The notes below the pieces were generated by a model. It saw nothing but the letters and a program-made list of their open reading frames with translations. It had not been told where the DNA came from and did not search any database. Made by a program: the position numbers and the translations under genes. Shown here one piece after another: positions 34,968 to 44,203 of a stretch of 64,000 nt of DNA. Within the stretch, counting starts at the first letter, position 1, and each line of letters begins with the position of its first letter. The DNA is taken from positions 1-64,000 of the forward strand of contig JAFRXO010000011.1 in assembly GCA_017443465.1 (NCBI GenBank). Reading direction: 5' to 3'. The DNA is from Bacteroidales bacterium. Its GTDB lineage: Bacteria > Bacteroidota > Bacteroidia > Bacteroidales > UBA932.

Positions 34968-36064
34968 CAGCTGTCTCCTTTGATTTTCAGCATCGCCTCA
35001 TCAAGGGCCTGGCAGAACCGGATCCCCATCAGGCTTTCCCTTACACTCAAGGTCTCCTTGAGCGGAACTTTATCCAGGACAAGTCTAAGTTTGTCTGAGA
35101 GATCCGCAACATTTCCCGCCTCGAAGACTACTCCATTGACTCCTGGTTCGACTATAGTCCTGGCCCCGCATTTGTGTGACAATACGCTCGGACATCCCGC
35201 TAGCAGGGCCTCGTTCACAACGGCGCCGAAGGGTTCACGGACAGAGGGAAGTACATGGACATCAGCGATATTGTACCATGAAAGCAATTCGTCACCTTCA
35301 AGCAGTCCCGTAAAGACAGCACCTGTCCCGAGTTCACGGTCCAGTTCCCTGAGTTCTTGCATCTGTTCTCCGTCACCGACTATTACCAGTACATTGTCTG
35401 GCGCCTTTACCGATGCATATGCCCTTATCAGATCGCCAGCTCTTTTCACACTGACCAGCCTGCCGATATAAAGGACTGTCTTCCTGTGTGCCAGGCCATA
35501 CTTCCTCTCATTTTCAAAGGATAAAGGCAAAGCATCCTCAAGACGTGCCCGGAAGACGGTTTCATTTGCGATAACAGGGAAATAAACTCCTTTCCCGTAG
35601 TGTTTTCTGTACCAGCTGCAAGCCTCCTTGTCTGAGGAAAAGATATCATCAACCAGATGAGGAACGAATCTCCGGCCAATCCTATGCGCAAACGTAAAGT
35701 CGTTACCATCAATCATGTCAATGCTGTCGTCACACACAGACACTATCCTGCCTTTCAATCCGAGAAGGAACCTTATCAGGACAGCGCATATGGTTACGAT
35801 TGAGAATTCGGGAGTGAAGACAATCTCGGGACGATTCTCTTTCATTATCTTCCACAGCAGGCGGAATCCCTTGAATCCCAGGGTTTTGCCTCCGGGAATG
35901 AAACGCTTCGGGAATACGGCCTTCGCATAAAGGAGGTCAGAAGAAATCCCGGCGGTACCTTCTTCGAAAAGATGGTAGATATCGAAATCGTAATCTGTGT
36001 ACAGATTATTGCACAGATCCACCCTATATGGAGACAGGCATATGCCTATGTAGATATTCCTCAT
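34967..36064 (-). CDS. GT4-family glycosyltransferase
   Basis: A 365-residue GT-B glycosyltransferase. The C-terminal donor domain has TVLYIGRLVSVKRAGDLI near residue 195 and the GT4 block PSVREPFGAVVNEALLAGCP (near 275) with E-x7-E. It overlaps the following gene by a base and the preceding GT2 gene by 4 bp, so it is translated within the polysaccharide operon. Expected to add one sugar to the lipid-linked repeat unit. Confidence 0.87.
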   Translation of the reverse strand: MRNIYIGICLSPYRVDLCNNLYTDYDFDIYHLFEEGTAGISSDLLYAKAVFPKRFIPGGKTLGFKGFRLLWKIMKENRPEIVFTPEFSIVTICAVLIRFLLGLKGRIVSVCDDSIDMIDGNDFTFAHRIGRRFVPHLVDDIFSSDKEACSWYRKHYGKGVYFPVIANETVFRARLEDALPLSFENERKYGLAHRKTVLYIGRLVSVKRAGDLIRAYASVKAPDNVLVIVGDGEQMQELRELDRELGTGAVFTGLLEGDELLSWYNIADVHVLPSVREPFGAVVNEALLAGCPSVLSHKCGARTIVEPGVNGVVFEAGNVADLSDKLRLVLDKVPLKETLSVRESLMGIRFCQALDEAMLKIKGDS

Positions 36065-36927
36065 AAGCCGGCACCGTTAGCCCCCTCAGGGAAGAATCTG
36101 TCGTACAAACTCGGCAGAAGCATATGGAAGAAACTGGTAACCAGCGTCTTGACTGCGGGGAGGAATCCGCAGAAACGTCTGCGGAAACGGAAGAATTCCA
36201 TACCGGTACTGCCATACGGGCTGAAGAAATCCTTCCACCTGACTTTCAGAGGCATCTGGCTGTCCTTCCATTTGGCCGGACGTTCATGCCTGTCGCACAC
36301 GCCAAAAAATCCCTTGCCGATAAAGATCTCGATTCCGGCCCGGCCTGCCCTGTAGCCATAATCACGATCCCCTAATGCATGATGGTATGAGCGTTCATTC
36401 TTACCAAGGATCTCATACACATATCGCGGAATCAGTATGATATTGCCTCCAATGGTGTCGCAGGGCACCTCAGATGAGACGTCTTTTATAAGACCAGACT
36501 TATCCGTCCAGCCTCCATATGTTATAACCGAAGGATCAGTTGATGAACAAGTGCTTCCGACTATGATTGCTTTGTCTCCGTGTCCTTGTGAAGAATCAAG
36601 CAGCCGTACGAGCGCATCCTCAACGAGATCGGTGTCATCATTGAGCCAGAACCAGAAATCGTAGTCTCCCCCCTCTTCCGCCGCACTCCAGGCAGCATAC
36701 GTCCCCCTGTTCCAGTAAAGGGAACCGTCGCCATGAACGATATTCACATATGGGAACCTCTCTCTGACAGCCTCCGCAGTCCCGTCGGTGCAACCGTCAT
36801 CCGTCATCCAGACATCCACGTCGACCCTGCCTTCAAGTCCTGTCTGTGCCTGAAGCAGCCCAAGGCATCTGAGTGTCTTGTCCTTGCGGTTATGTACGGT
36901 CATCAGGACCGCTATCCTGGGAATCAT
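36061..36927 (-). CDS. GT2-family glycosyltransferase
   Basis: A 288-residue GT-A enzyme with N-terminal RIAVLMTVHNRKDKTLRCL, the DDGCTDGT motif near residue 41 and a WLNDDTD metal-site block near 87. Such genes often add rhamnose or other sugars to capsule repeat units. The start at 36927 is preferred over 36957 because it gives an ATGA overlap with the upstream beta-helix gene, the pattern used throughout this operon. Confidence 0.87.
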   Translation of the reverse strand: MIPRIAVLMTVHNRKDKTLRCLGLLQAQTGLEGRVDVDVWMTDDGCTDGTAEAVRERFPYVNIVHGDGSLYWNRGTYAAWSAAEEGGDYDFWFWLNDDTDLVEDALVRLLDSSQGHGDKAIIVGSTCSSTDPSVITYGGWTDKSGLIKDVSSEVPCDTIGGNIILIPRYVYEILGKNERSYHHALGDRDYGYRAGRAGIEIFIGKGFFGVCDRHERPAKWKDSQMPLKVRWKDFFSPYGSTGMEFFRFRRRFCGFLPAVKTLVTSFFHMLLPSLYDRFFPEGANGAGL

Positions 36928-38498
36928 TTCACTTTTGTATTCCCGCCATAAAGGCATGTTCCGTCTTCCCTGCCCTCGAAACGGATATCTCCATCCGTGC
37001 TGTTGAGAAGGACCGAGTTGTTGAAGTTCGTTTTCCTGGCCTTTGAATCCTGTCTGGTTTCCAGGTCCTTAACCCTTCTGGAATCTATACTGAAGCTGTT
37101 GGGGACACCGGTGATCTTGTTCCTGTAGATCTTGACATTAGAAGATCCGTCATCAAGGAAAATACCCCTGTTGTCCTTGACTCCCTTGTAGTCATGGATG
37201 TAATTGTCCCGGATAATGAGCTGGTCATTCTGGGTATAAACGTAGATCGCACCGGAATCCATCATCGTATGGGAGAGATAGTCGGCATAATACTGCGGGG
37301 TGTAATAGATCTCATTGTGTTCTACTATACCGCTGCTCTCATATTTCTTTTCGACGGCAAAATGGCGTCCGAGATTCATGGCCGAATAGGGGAAATCCTT
37401 GAAGACATTGTGTCCGATGTAGTACTTCCTGCCGCTTGAGTTGAGTATCGGAGTATTACTTGCCGGCATTGCCGCCCCGTCGAACGTGTTTCCTACGATC
37501 CAGGTCCCCTCAGTGTTTTCATCATTCCAGATGACGTCAGCCATATTTCCCGTGAAGACATTGTCCGCGATAGTCACGTTACGCGAAGATGCTAAATGGA
37601 CTGCCCTCCAGCGCAAGTTCGTGAAGGTGTTCTTCTCGAATAGAAAGTCCTCGCCTCCGCTGCGAACAAGTTCAAAAACGTAGCGGGTTCCGCCAGCCCC
37701 GGAGAAAGTCAATCCGCTGACACGCATAGACCTCAAAGTCACATCCTGGAAGAAGAGGAATGATGAGGCGGCCTTGTCTTCCGCCCTGCAATAGAGCTGA
37801 TAACGGGGCATCACTTTACCGTAAGTGAAATCTGCATTGACGTTGTCGCCACCAGACATCTTGTAAAGGTCTATGGTAAAGTAGAGCCATCCTCCGGAGA
37901 CTTTCTCGACCTTGCCGTAAGAAGTACGGAACCACTGGGTAAGAAGTATTTTCAGGTCGCCTTTCTTCAAAGCATCCTGAGCTTCCTTGGGCAATGCACC
38001 GGAGTATTTTATCCTGCACATATTCTTAGCCGCATCAACTATCTCGACCTTCGCTCCGACACTTTTCATTCCGGTCAGCGGCCTGAATGTCGCTGTGTTG
38101 AAACCTTCAGCGGTCAGTACGGCCCCCTCTCCTGTGAAAGTGAGGCTGACTTCAGGAAGTTTTTTATTGGTGAGCTGAACAGACCTGTGCTTATACTGAT
38201 AATTGCCTTTGGCAAATCTCACTACAATGTTCTTTTCTCCCTTGCTTATAGCGCTGGATATGGCAGCTCCAAGTCCGGGCATGTCACTCTGACGGCTGAC
38301 ATTGATTACATATTCACGACCGTATGGTACCGGATGGCTGCGACGGGAGTAACTGATCCTGTCCAGAGCCTTGATCTCGCGGTTAAAGGCCCTCTTGTTA
38401 AGGGTACGTACACTTCTTACGACTGCCGAACTCTGGAGAGAGAGCAGAAACAGAACGCAGGTGGTCAGCAAGGCTGCGATTATGGCATTTTTTTTCAT
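36924..38498 (-). CDS. Secreted right-handed beta-helix protein in the polysaccharide operon
   Basis: A 524-residue protein with a signal peptide (cut near SSAV, residue 26). The middle and C-terminal parts show repeated beta-helix coils (for example NVTIADNVFTGN, IIRDNYIHDYKG, NVKIYRNKITGVP), as in polysaccharide lyases and epimerases of the PL6/AlgG type. No specific catalytic signature could be fixed. It lies between two glycosyltransferase genes, overlapping one by 4 bp, so it probably trims, cleaves or epimerises the exported polymer in the periplasm. Its start is inside a CATATG. Confidence 0.78.
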   Translation of the reverse strand: MKKNAIIAALLTTCVLFLLSLQSSAVVRSVRTLNKRAFNREIKALDRISYSRRSHPVPYGREYVINVSRQSDMPGLGAAISSAISKGEKNIVVRFAKGNYQYKHRSVQLTNKKLPEVSLTFTGEGAVLTAEGFNTATFRPLTGMKSVGAKVEIVDAAKNMCRIKYSGALPKEAQDALKKGDLKILLTQWFRTSYGKVEKVSGGWLYFTIDLYKMSGGDNVNADFTYGKVMPRYQLYCRAEDKAASSFLFFQDVTLRSMRVSGLTFSGAGGTRYVFELVRSGGEDFLFEKNTFTNLRWRAVHLASSRNVTIADNVFTGNMADVIWNDENTEGTWIVGNTFDGAAMPASNTPILNSSGRKYYIGHNVFKDFPYSAMNLGRHFAVEKKYESSGIVEHNEIYYTPQYYADYLSHTMMDSGAIYVYTQNDQLIIRDNYIHDYKGVKDNRGIFLDDGSSNVKIYRNKITGVPNSFSIDSRRVKDLETRQDSKARKTNFNNSVLLNSTDGDIRFEGREDGTCLYGGNTKVK

Positions 38499-38508
38499 AT
38501 GGATTATT

Positions 38509-39747
38509 CTACTTATTTAGGATAGACTTATATGCTGACAATAACTCGTTTTTAATCTTTGCCTTGTCATGCCTTTTAATGGCATCGGCCATCTGGTTGT
38601 CTTCCGGGGTGATGCGCATTATGCTGGCAGCCAGGGCATGAGCATCACCAGCCGGCACAAGGTTCCAGGGCTGCGATGCCATAAGCGTAGAGACGCCTCC
38701 CACATTGGTTGCAACAGCAGGGACACCAAGGTATTGCGCCTCACAGAGGCTGTTGGGACTGTTGTCTATATAAGAGGGATGAACGTACACGGAAGCATCC
38801 TGAAGCAAGGATATTATCTTATCCGCCAAGAGCACGCCGGCGCATTCGACATTCACCTCCGTATGGGATATCCCGTAATGCTTCTCGAAAAACTTCACAG
38901 TAGGATCTGAAGGACTCACTCCGACCACTGTCCATGTGAAGTCATCAACCATGTCCTTCAGGATTGCAGCCGTTCGCAGGATAAGGTCGAAGCCTTTATA
39001 CAGAGTATCGGAAATAGTTGATACAATGGAGAGATGCCCTGACTTAGGTCTCCACTTTCCTGCTCCGTAGAAAGGAGGTCGGAGGACTTCGTCAACATGG
39101 AAATAGGTTGCATATGGATTGACGGTGTTCACCATCGACCGGTCCCAGTCAGTCCTCCCCATGAAAAAACGGCAGAGACGCATATATTCATATTCCCTCT
39201 TTGCCCTGATTCCCATTTCACGGTAGTTGAACAGTATACCGTTACGAAGGACTTTCTCGCGAAAGCTCATGAATTCCCTCCTGAACATCTTTTCGTTAAT
39301 GTCCAGCGGGAAGAAAGCCCGGTGATATGCTTCAAGCAACCCTTGAAGATGTATCACGCAGGGCACATCAGTCTGAGACATAATGAAAGCCATGTCGGAC
39401 TCAGTACCGAAGATCTGGATAATATCCGGCTTGAAAGCTTCGATTGCAGGGAGCAGTAATGGTGTGATGTGGTCTTCAGACAAATACTTCCTGTAACCTC
39501 CATAATAATAAGCCAGCTTCGCAAGGGCGGATCTTTCAGGACGGTACAATGGAAAGTAAACAGTTCTGCCGTGTTTTCCGCTGAATGGGATATTGTCTTT
39601 GGTCGGGAAAACCAATGCGAGTTCTACTCCGGGATCTTCCTCAAGCAGTCCCTGCAGGGAAGATATCCAGCTTGCTCCATTGTAGCTGTTGTTACCGGGC
39701 CGCAAGATCCCCGGAGATGTGGATGCAAGCATGATTCTCATTTTCAA
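38509..39747 (-). CDS. GT4-family glycosyltransferase
   Basis: A 412-residue GT-B glycosyltransferase. The C-terminal half holds HLSIVSTISDTLYKGFDLIL near residue 246 and the donor block SYIDNSPNSLCEAQYLGVP near 330, a variant of the GT4 motif with one conserved Glu seen. It starts 10 bp downstream of nothing else on its own but is coupled to the polymerase gene upstream by a 4-bp overlap (39744-39747). Expected to add one sugar of the repeat unit. Confidence 0.83.
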   Translation of the reverse strand: MKMRIMLASTSPGILRPGNNSYNGASWISSLQGLLEEDPGVELALVFPTKDNIPFSGKHGRTVYFPLYRPERSALAKLAYYYGGYRKYLSEDHITPLLLPAIEAFKPDIIQIFGTESDMAFIMSQTDVPCVIHLQGLLEAYHRAFFPLDINEKMFRREFMSFREKVLRNGILFNYREMGIRAKREYEYMRLCRFFMGRTDWDRSMVNTVNPYATYFHVDEVLRPPFYGAGKWRPKSGHLSIVSTISDTLYKGFDLILRTAAILKDMVDDFTWTVVGVSPSDPTVKFFEKHYGISHTEVNVECAGVLLADKIISLLQDASVYVHPSYIDNSPNSLCEAQYLGVPAVATNVGGVSTLMASQPWNLVPAGDAHALAASIMRITPEDNQMADAIKRHDKAKIKNELLSAYKSILNK

Positions 39748-41081
39748 TCTTCGAAGGTTTTATCCGATGAAACAATGACATGGTCCCATGTGCTGTTATG
39801 AGGCCTCAGAATCAAAAACAGGGACTTGAGCCACGCCTTGAATTCCTTGTCCGACATGGACCTGAAGTTTTCTGACAGACACATGGCCAATCCCATCCAC
39901 ATGCTTATGTTCTGGATGTCGAACCTGTTACAGTCTTCCACAAAACCGTAGAAAAAATGGAATGCAGCAAAAAGGCCGATAATCTTCATCGGGATGTTCC
40001 TGGACCTGTAAACCCCGAGCCAGGCCGCCCTAAGGAAAATCAGGCAGTAAAGGATGATTCCAATGAGACCTGTCCAAGTAAAGACATTCAGGAAGCCCAC
40101 TTCGTTCGAAGGACGCTCGAACCTGTTAACCTGCAGTTGGTTGGCTATCTTCTCGCCGAAATATGCAGAATCATTTCCCCTGGCAGGAGTCCTCCCCCAT
40201 ATGACATAATTGTTGTTGACAGCAGAGGAAATAACTTCTTCATAAAGGAAAGTTCGTGTATTTGCTCCGAATTCCTCAATATTATCCCTGGCTTCCATAT
40301 CCATCGTATCGGAAGCAGCATCAGAAGAAACTGAGGCAAAATACGTAAAAACGTCCTGACTACCCAACATCCCAGCCAGAAGCAGGACAAAGGGTAAGAA
40401 GCACATCAGGATATGTGCAAACTTCACCAGGACAAAGGGGACGATCTTCCTGAAAACGTACAACAAGGAGAGCATTATCGGCAATAAGGCCTTGATCATC
40501 TGGCTCCTTGCACCGAAATCTATGAAGATCATCACAAAGAACAGGATCAGTGCCGGCCATTTCCACTCATTGGGAATCAAGGGAAGCAGGCAGCCTATCA
40601 GCAGGAACGGCCCAACATAGAAGACTATCGCGCCTCTATGTAGAAACATGCATATAAAAACGAATAACAGAGATGCCCAGGGGAACCAGACCCTAAGCGG
40701 CCTGTGAACCGCAACCGGGTCGCAGAATATAAGGCAGAACAAAGGCAGCAGCAAAGCAAAACTGGCTTCGATCAGGTTCTTCCACTGCCAATAGTCTGAC
40801 GCTTCAAAACAGCCGCGGACGATACAGATCACTATCCATGCGAGATAGATATATATAATCTTCCTGTCAGCATCCCTGAGCTTGTCCTTGTCGTAATAAT
40901 TGAAGATATAGAAAAGGATGAAGAACAGGAAGATGAAGTACAGGGAAAACCTTATCAAGGCTAGTGAGAACCTGATGCGAAGCCACAGCTCTACTGATAC
41001 AGGGGTAATAGCTAATATCAACACAGCCAGCCAGTTGATGACTTGCCTGTAAGAGATGACTTTTCCACCGAATCCTCTCAT
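39744..41081 (-). CDS. Wzy-type polysaccharide polymerase
   Basis: A 445-residue membrane protein with about eleven helices and a large periplasmic loop around residues 255-345 (DAASDTMDMEARDNIEEFG onward), the usual shape of O-antigen/capsule polymerases. Wzy proteins share little sequence, so the call rests on topology, length and place between a glycosyltransferase and the LicD gene. It would join lipid-linked repeat units on the periplasmic face after Wzx has flipped them. Confidence 0.75.
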   Translation of the reverse strand: MRGFGGKVISYRQVINWLAVLILAITPVSVELWLRIRFSLALIRFSLYFIFLFFILFYIFNYYDKDKLRDADRKIIYIYLAWIVICIVRGCFEASDYWQWKNLIEASFALLLPLFCLIFCDPVAVHRPLRVWFPWASLLFVFICMFLHRGAIVFYVGPFLLIGCLLPLIPNEWKWPALILFFVMIFIDFGARSQMIKALLPIMLSLLYVFRKIVPFVLVKFAHILMCFLPFVLLLAGMLGSQDVFTYFASVSSDAASDTMDMEARDNIEEFGANTRTFLYEEVISSAVNNNYVIWGRTPARGNDSAYFGEKIANQLQVNRFERPSNEVGFLNVFTWTGLIGIILYCLIFLRAAWLGVYRSRNIPMKIIGLFAAFHFFYGFVEDCNRFDIQNISMWMGLAMCLSENFRSMSDKEFKAWLKSLFLILRPHNSTWDHVIVSSDKTFED

Positions 41082-41138
41082 GGAAGATACAAATCTGCTT
41101 AATTTACTAAATTAGCCATTCACCCTGAATAATCCAAA

Positions 41139-41963
41139 TCAGCCCTCAGGTACCGGATTGTCCTTCATATAGGCAAGAGTCCCGTGATTTACCCTTTTCT
41201 CAACGGGAGGTAACTCCATATAATTCCCATAAAGTTCTCCCATCATTTCCCTATACCCCGCAAATGCGCTAAACTCCTTGTCTTCAAAAGGAATCCGGAC
41301 ATATGAACTGAACCATTCCGCCTTGTAATGGGGATTCTTGTAAAACCTCATGTCCGCATCGCAATAGATGCCGGAATTGTAATATTCAGGATTGTTCGAG
41401 TCTTTGTCAATCATGCGGCAAAGCTCAACTGCCGAAGTTCCGGCAAGCAAGATCTTCCACTTCAGGACACGCAGGAACTTATACGGCTTCAAAGGCGAAG
41501 GAAGTCCGGAGATCTTCCAATACCTTTTCGCACAAAGATCAATGCTGCGACGTGCCGCAGCTTCGTTCAAATCGGGTTCTGCAGGAACCCAGTCTTGGGG
41601 AAAGATATCTATGTTTACCCCGATCTGCGGCAAATTGGTACGGGTCCCGTTTATAAGGACAGTACGTTCGTCGCTGACCTTCATATATGGCACCGGGTAG
41701 CCGTCGTGGTCATATGTGTGGAGCTTGAACCACGGGTGGTTATCCTTCGAAAAGAGCTCCTTGAAGCGCTCGAACTCGGGCCGTAGCATGCATATGTCTA
41801 TATCGTCATCCCAGGGGATGAAACCGCCATGCCGAACGGCACCCAGCATCGTTCCCCCGTCAAGGGAATACTTGATGTCGTTGCGCTTGCAGAAATCATC
41901 CACATATACGAGGATGTCTTTCAGGCAGGATTTTACTTCAGCGTCACTTAGTTTCTTCATCAT
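41139..41963 (-). CDS. licD: LicD-family phosphotransferase
   Basis: A 274-residue LicD protein: LDGGTMLGAVRHGGFIPWDD near residue 35 followed by DDIDICM, the metal-binding Asp cluster. LicD proteins transfer phosphocholine, ribitol phosphate or similar CDP-activated groups onto cell-surface sugars. The next gene, a cytidylyltransferase of the IspD/TarI type with a 4-bp overlap, probably makes the CDP-activated donor. The actual group (choline, ribitol, glycerol or other) is unknown. Confidence 0.87.
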   Translation of the reverse strand: MMKKLSDAEVKSCLKDILVYVDDFCKRNDIKYSLDGGTMLGAVRHGGFIPWDDDIDICMLRPEFERFKELFSKDNHPWFKLHTYDHDGYPVPYMKVSDERTVLINGTRTNLPQIGVNIDIFPQDWVPAEPDLNEAAARRSIDLCAKRYWKISGLPSPLKPYKFLRVLKWKILLAGTSAVELCRMIDKDSNNPEYYNSGIYCDADMRFYKNPHYKAEWFSSYVRIPFEDKEFSAFAGYREMMGELYGNYMELPPVEKRVNHGTLAYMKDNPVPEG

Positions 41964-42664
41964 TGTGCCTCCTCTCTGCCAAGAAGAAGCTTCTCAATGA
42001 ACGGAAGATCTTCTTTATAAGTTATTTTCATATTTGACACTTCCCCGGATACAAGATAAATCTTCTCCTCGGGAAGATATTTCTTCACTATACCGCAGTC
42101 GTCAGTAGCCCTGAGGGCTGGATCGAGCATGGCTTTTTCATATGCCCTCCTGATGGTTCCGAGCCTGAAAGCCTGGGGCGTCTGCCCGTTGCGGAGCAAG
42201 GCGCGAGGAGGGACAGAAGCTATTGTGTTATCCTCAGGATCAGCTTGGATTATGGTGTCAGTGGTCGGGATCACGACGTCAGCGGCGTTAAACCTGTCAA
42301 GGGCATCGATGCAGTCTGTAATGATCCTTTCTGTCACCATGGGCCTGACGGCATCATGGAAGATCATCTTGGTGTCATCATCGGTGAAATGCTTTATGGC
42401 AGCAAGGCTGGAATGATACCTCTCCGCTCCGCCCGGAAGGACGGCCTCAACCTTTGAGTATCCATTCCGGCTGACAATCTCCTCAACGAAACAGACATTC
42501 CCGGGATTGGTCACTATGACTATGACATCAATCCCCGGATGCCTCTCGAACACTTCGACAGTGTGTTCGATAACCATCTTTCCGGCAACCCGGAGAAACT
42601 GTTTGGGAGTATCTCCTCCCAACCTGGACCCGCTCCCGGCGGCCAGAATAATTCCTACGTTCAT
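41960..42664 (-). CDS. IspD/TarI-family cytidylyltransferase
   Basis: A 234-residue nucleotidyltransferase: LAAGSGSRLGGDTPKQF (residues 7-23) is the CTP-binding loop, and the HDAVRPMV block is near 103. It resembles IspD (isoprenoid synthesis) and TarI (CDP-ribitol synthesis), which sequence alone cannot separate here. Location argues for TarI-like use: it overlaps licD by 4 bp and the flippase by 4 bp inside the polysaccharide operon. No TarJ reductase is seen. If this is the only IspD in the genome, it could serve both pathways. Confidence 0.85.
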   Translation of the reverse strand: MNVGIILAAGSGSRLGGDTPKQFLRVAGKMVIEHTVEVFERHPGIDVIVIVTNPGNVCFVEEIVSRNGYSKVEAVLPGGAERYHSSLAAIKHFTDDDTKMIFHDAVRPMVTERIITDCIDALDRFNAADVVIPTTDTIIQADPEDNTIASVPPRALLRNGQTPQAFRLGTIRRAYEKAMLDPALRATDDCGIVKKYLPEEKIYLVSGEVSNMKITYKEDLPFIEKLLLGREEAQ

Positions 42665-44199
42665 GGCTGTTTTTTAAATACCTGCCGAAGCAGACGTTTA
42701 ACTAAATCCCTAGTGAACTCTCTCTCGTCATCCGTCATGACAAAGAACCATGAGATCGAGAAAAAGACGCCCCACATAAACGCGAAATTCAGGACCAGAC
42801 GGATGAACCCGGGTCCGAAAACACGTGTTACAAATAGACCGGATAAAAGCGTAAGCACAGTCAGGATAGTAATCGGCATGGCTACGCTGCGTATGTACCG
42901 GCTATAAGGAAGTGTACACCATATGTGTACGAGACGAAGAAGGAGAACCTGCTTTAAAACAGACATCGCAAACATTGTAATGTACATCCACACCGGGCTG
43001 GCTCCAGATTTGAACAGGATCCATTCAATAACCAGAGGGGCCAGGTTAAGGACACTGTTCTGGATATTCTTGGTCTTTATATGTCCTGTCGCTTCCAATG
43101 CGGTACCGAGACCATAGAAGGCACACTCCATGAGAATGGTCATCAGGGATAGCCTGAGGAAGACAATGGTCCATTCGGGAACATCTTTCAACCATATGTC
43201 CAGGATAATCGGAGCCTCAACGATTACCGGAATGGCCAGCCACGCCAGCAGGATGAACGAGAAGCGGCAGCAAACAATCGACCACTTCTGAGCCTCCGGC
43301 CTGTTCCCAGCCCCTTCGGACTTTATTATTACAGGCCTGATAGACCTGGTCATATTGTTTGTAAAGACAAGGATCTGCCCTTGCAACTGGCTGACGACCC
43401 CCTGGGCAGCATTCACTATAACGCCGAAGAAGTGATTGACCAGTATATTCTGTCCATATCGCCCGAATAGTGATGTTGTAGCTCCAAGGAAATTCCAGCC
43501 CGTATAACTTAATATCTTCTCCAGAAGGCCCTTGTCCCAGTATTGTTTCGGTCTGAAATAACATTCTTCGTATTTCCTACGGCAATAGACTCGCATAATA
43601 GCCATGGAAATCATCGAGACGAATGACATAAGGATGCCATAAATAATGAGCCTGTCCCCGCCATATTTTACGCAGATGAATGCCACAAAGAGTTTGAGGA
43701 GGGAGACAATTATACCGATAACGGCATAATACAGCATATTCTCATGTGCCGTCACAACCGCGTCATATGGAACTGTCATCACCGTAAACACGGTACTGAC
43801 TATGAGTGCTCCATATACCACCTTTGCGGCGAAAAGCCTGTCAGGGGGGATGTTCAGGACTCCGTTGAACAGAAACAATCCTCCAACGACATACACCACG
43901 ATGGTGAGCGCGGCAACAAGCAGGTGAAGGACTACACTGATGTTGAAAATCGTCCTCTCATTGCCTATATCCCCTTCCCCCTGACTGTAGGAGATGAACC
44001 TCTGGGTAGCATTGGAAAGGGTCGAATTCAAGAATCCGAGCATGGTGAGGGCACCTCCTACCACATTGTAGATCCCGAAGTCGGATGCTCCGAGGGATGC
44101 AAGGATGAGCCTCGTCGTCCACAGGGAAATCAGGAAATTCACAGCCACCTTCGCATAAAGGTAGCTCGTATTCTTTATTATCCTGACTCCAGTCGACAT
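42661..44199 (-). CDS. Wzx-type flippase
   Basis: A 512-residue membrane protein with about 12-14 helices. The start MSTGVRIIKNTSYLYAKV and the ASDFGIYNVVGG segment are typical of Bacteroidales polysaccharide flippases of the MATE/PST superfamily. It would move lipid-linked repeat units across the inner membrane. The ATG at 44199 is chosen over 44223, since MSTG is the usual N-terminus and it gives a 4-bp gap to the gene upstream; it is inside a CATATG. Confidence 0.87.
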   Translation of the reverse strand: MSTGVRIIKNTSYLYAKVAVNFLISLWTTRLILASLGASDFGIYNVVGGALTMLGFLNSTLSNATQRFISYSQGEGDIGNERTIFNISVVLHLLVAALTIVVYVVGGLFLFNGVLNIPPDRLFAAKVVYGALIVSTVFTVMTVPYDAVVTAHENMLYYAVIGIIVSLLKLFVAFICVKYGGDRLIIYGILMSFVSMISMAIMRVYCRRKYEECYFRPKQYWDKGLLEKILSYTGWNFLGATTSLFGRYGQNILVNHFFGVIVNAAQGVVSQLQGQILVFTNNMTRSIRPVIIKSEGAGNRPEAQKWSIVCCRFSFILLAWLAIPVIVEAPIILDIWLKDVPEWTIVFLRLSLMTILMECAFYGLGTALEATGHIKTKNIQNSVLNLAPLVIEWILFKSGASPVWMYITMFAMSVLKQVLLLRLVHIWCTLPYSRYIRSVAMPITILTVLTLLSGLFVTRVFGPGFIRLVLNFAFMWGVFFSISWFFVMTDDEREFTRDLVKRLLRQVFKKQP

Positions 44200-44203
44200 A
44201 TGC

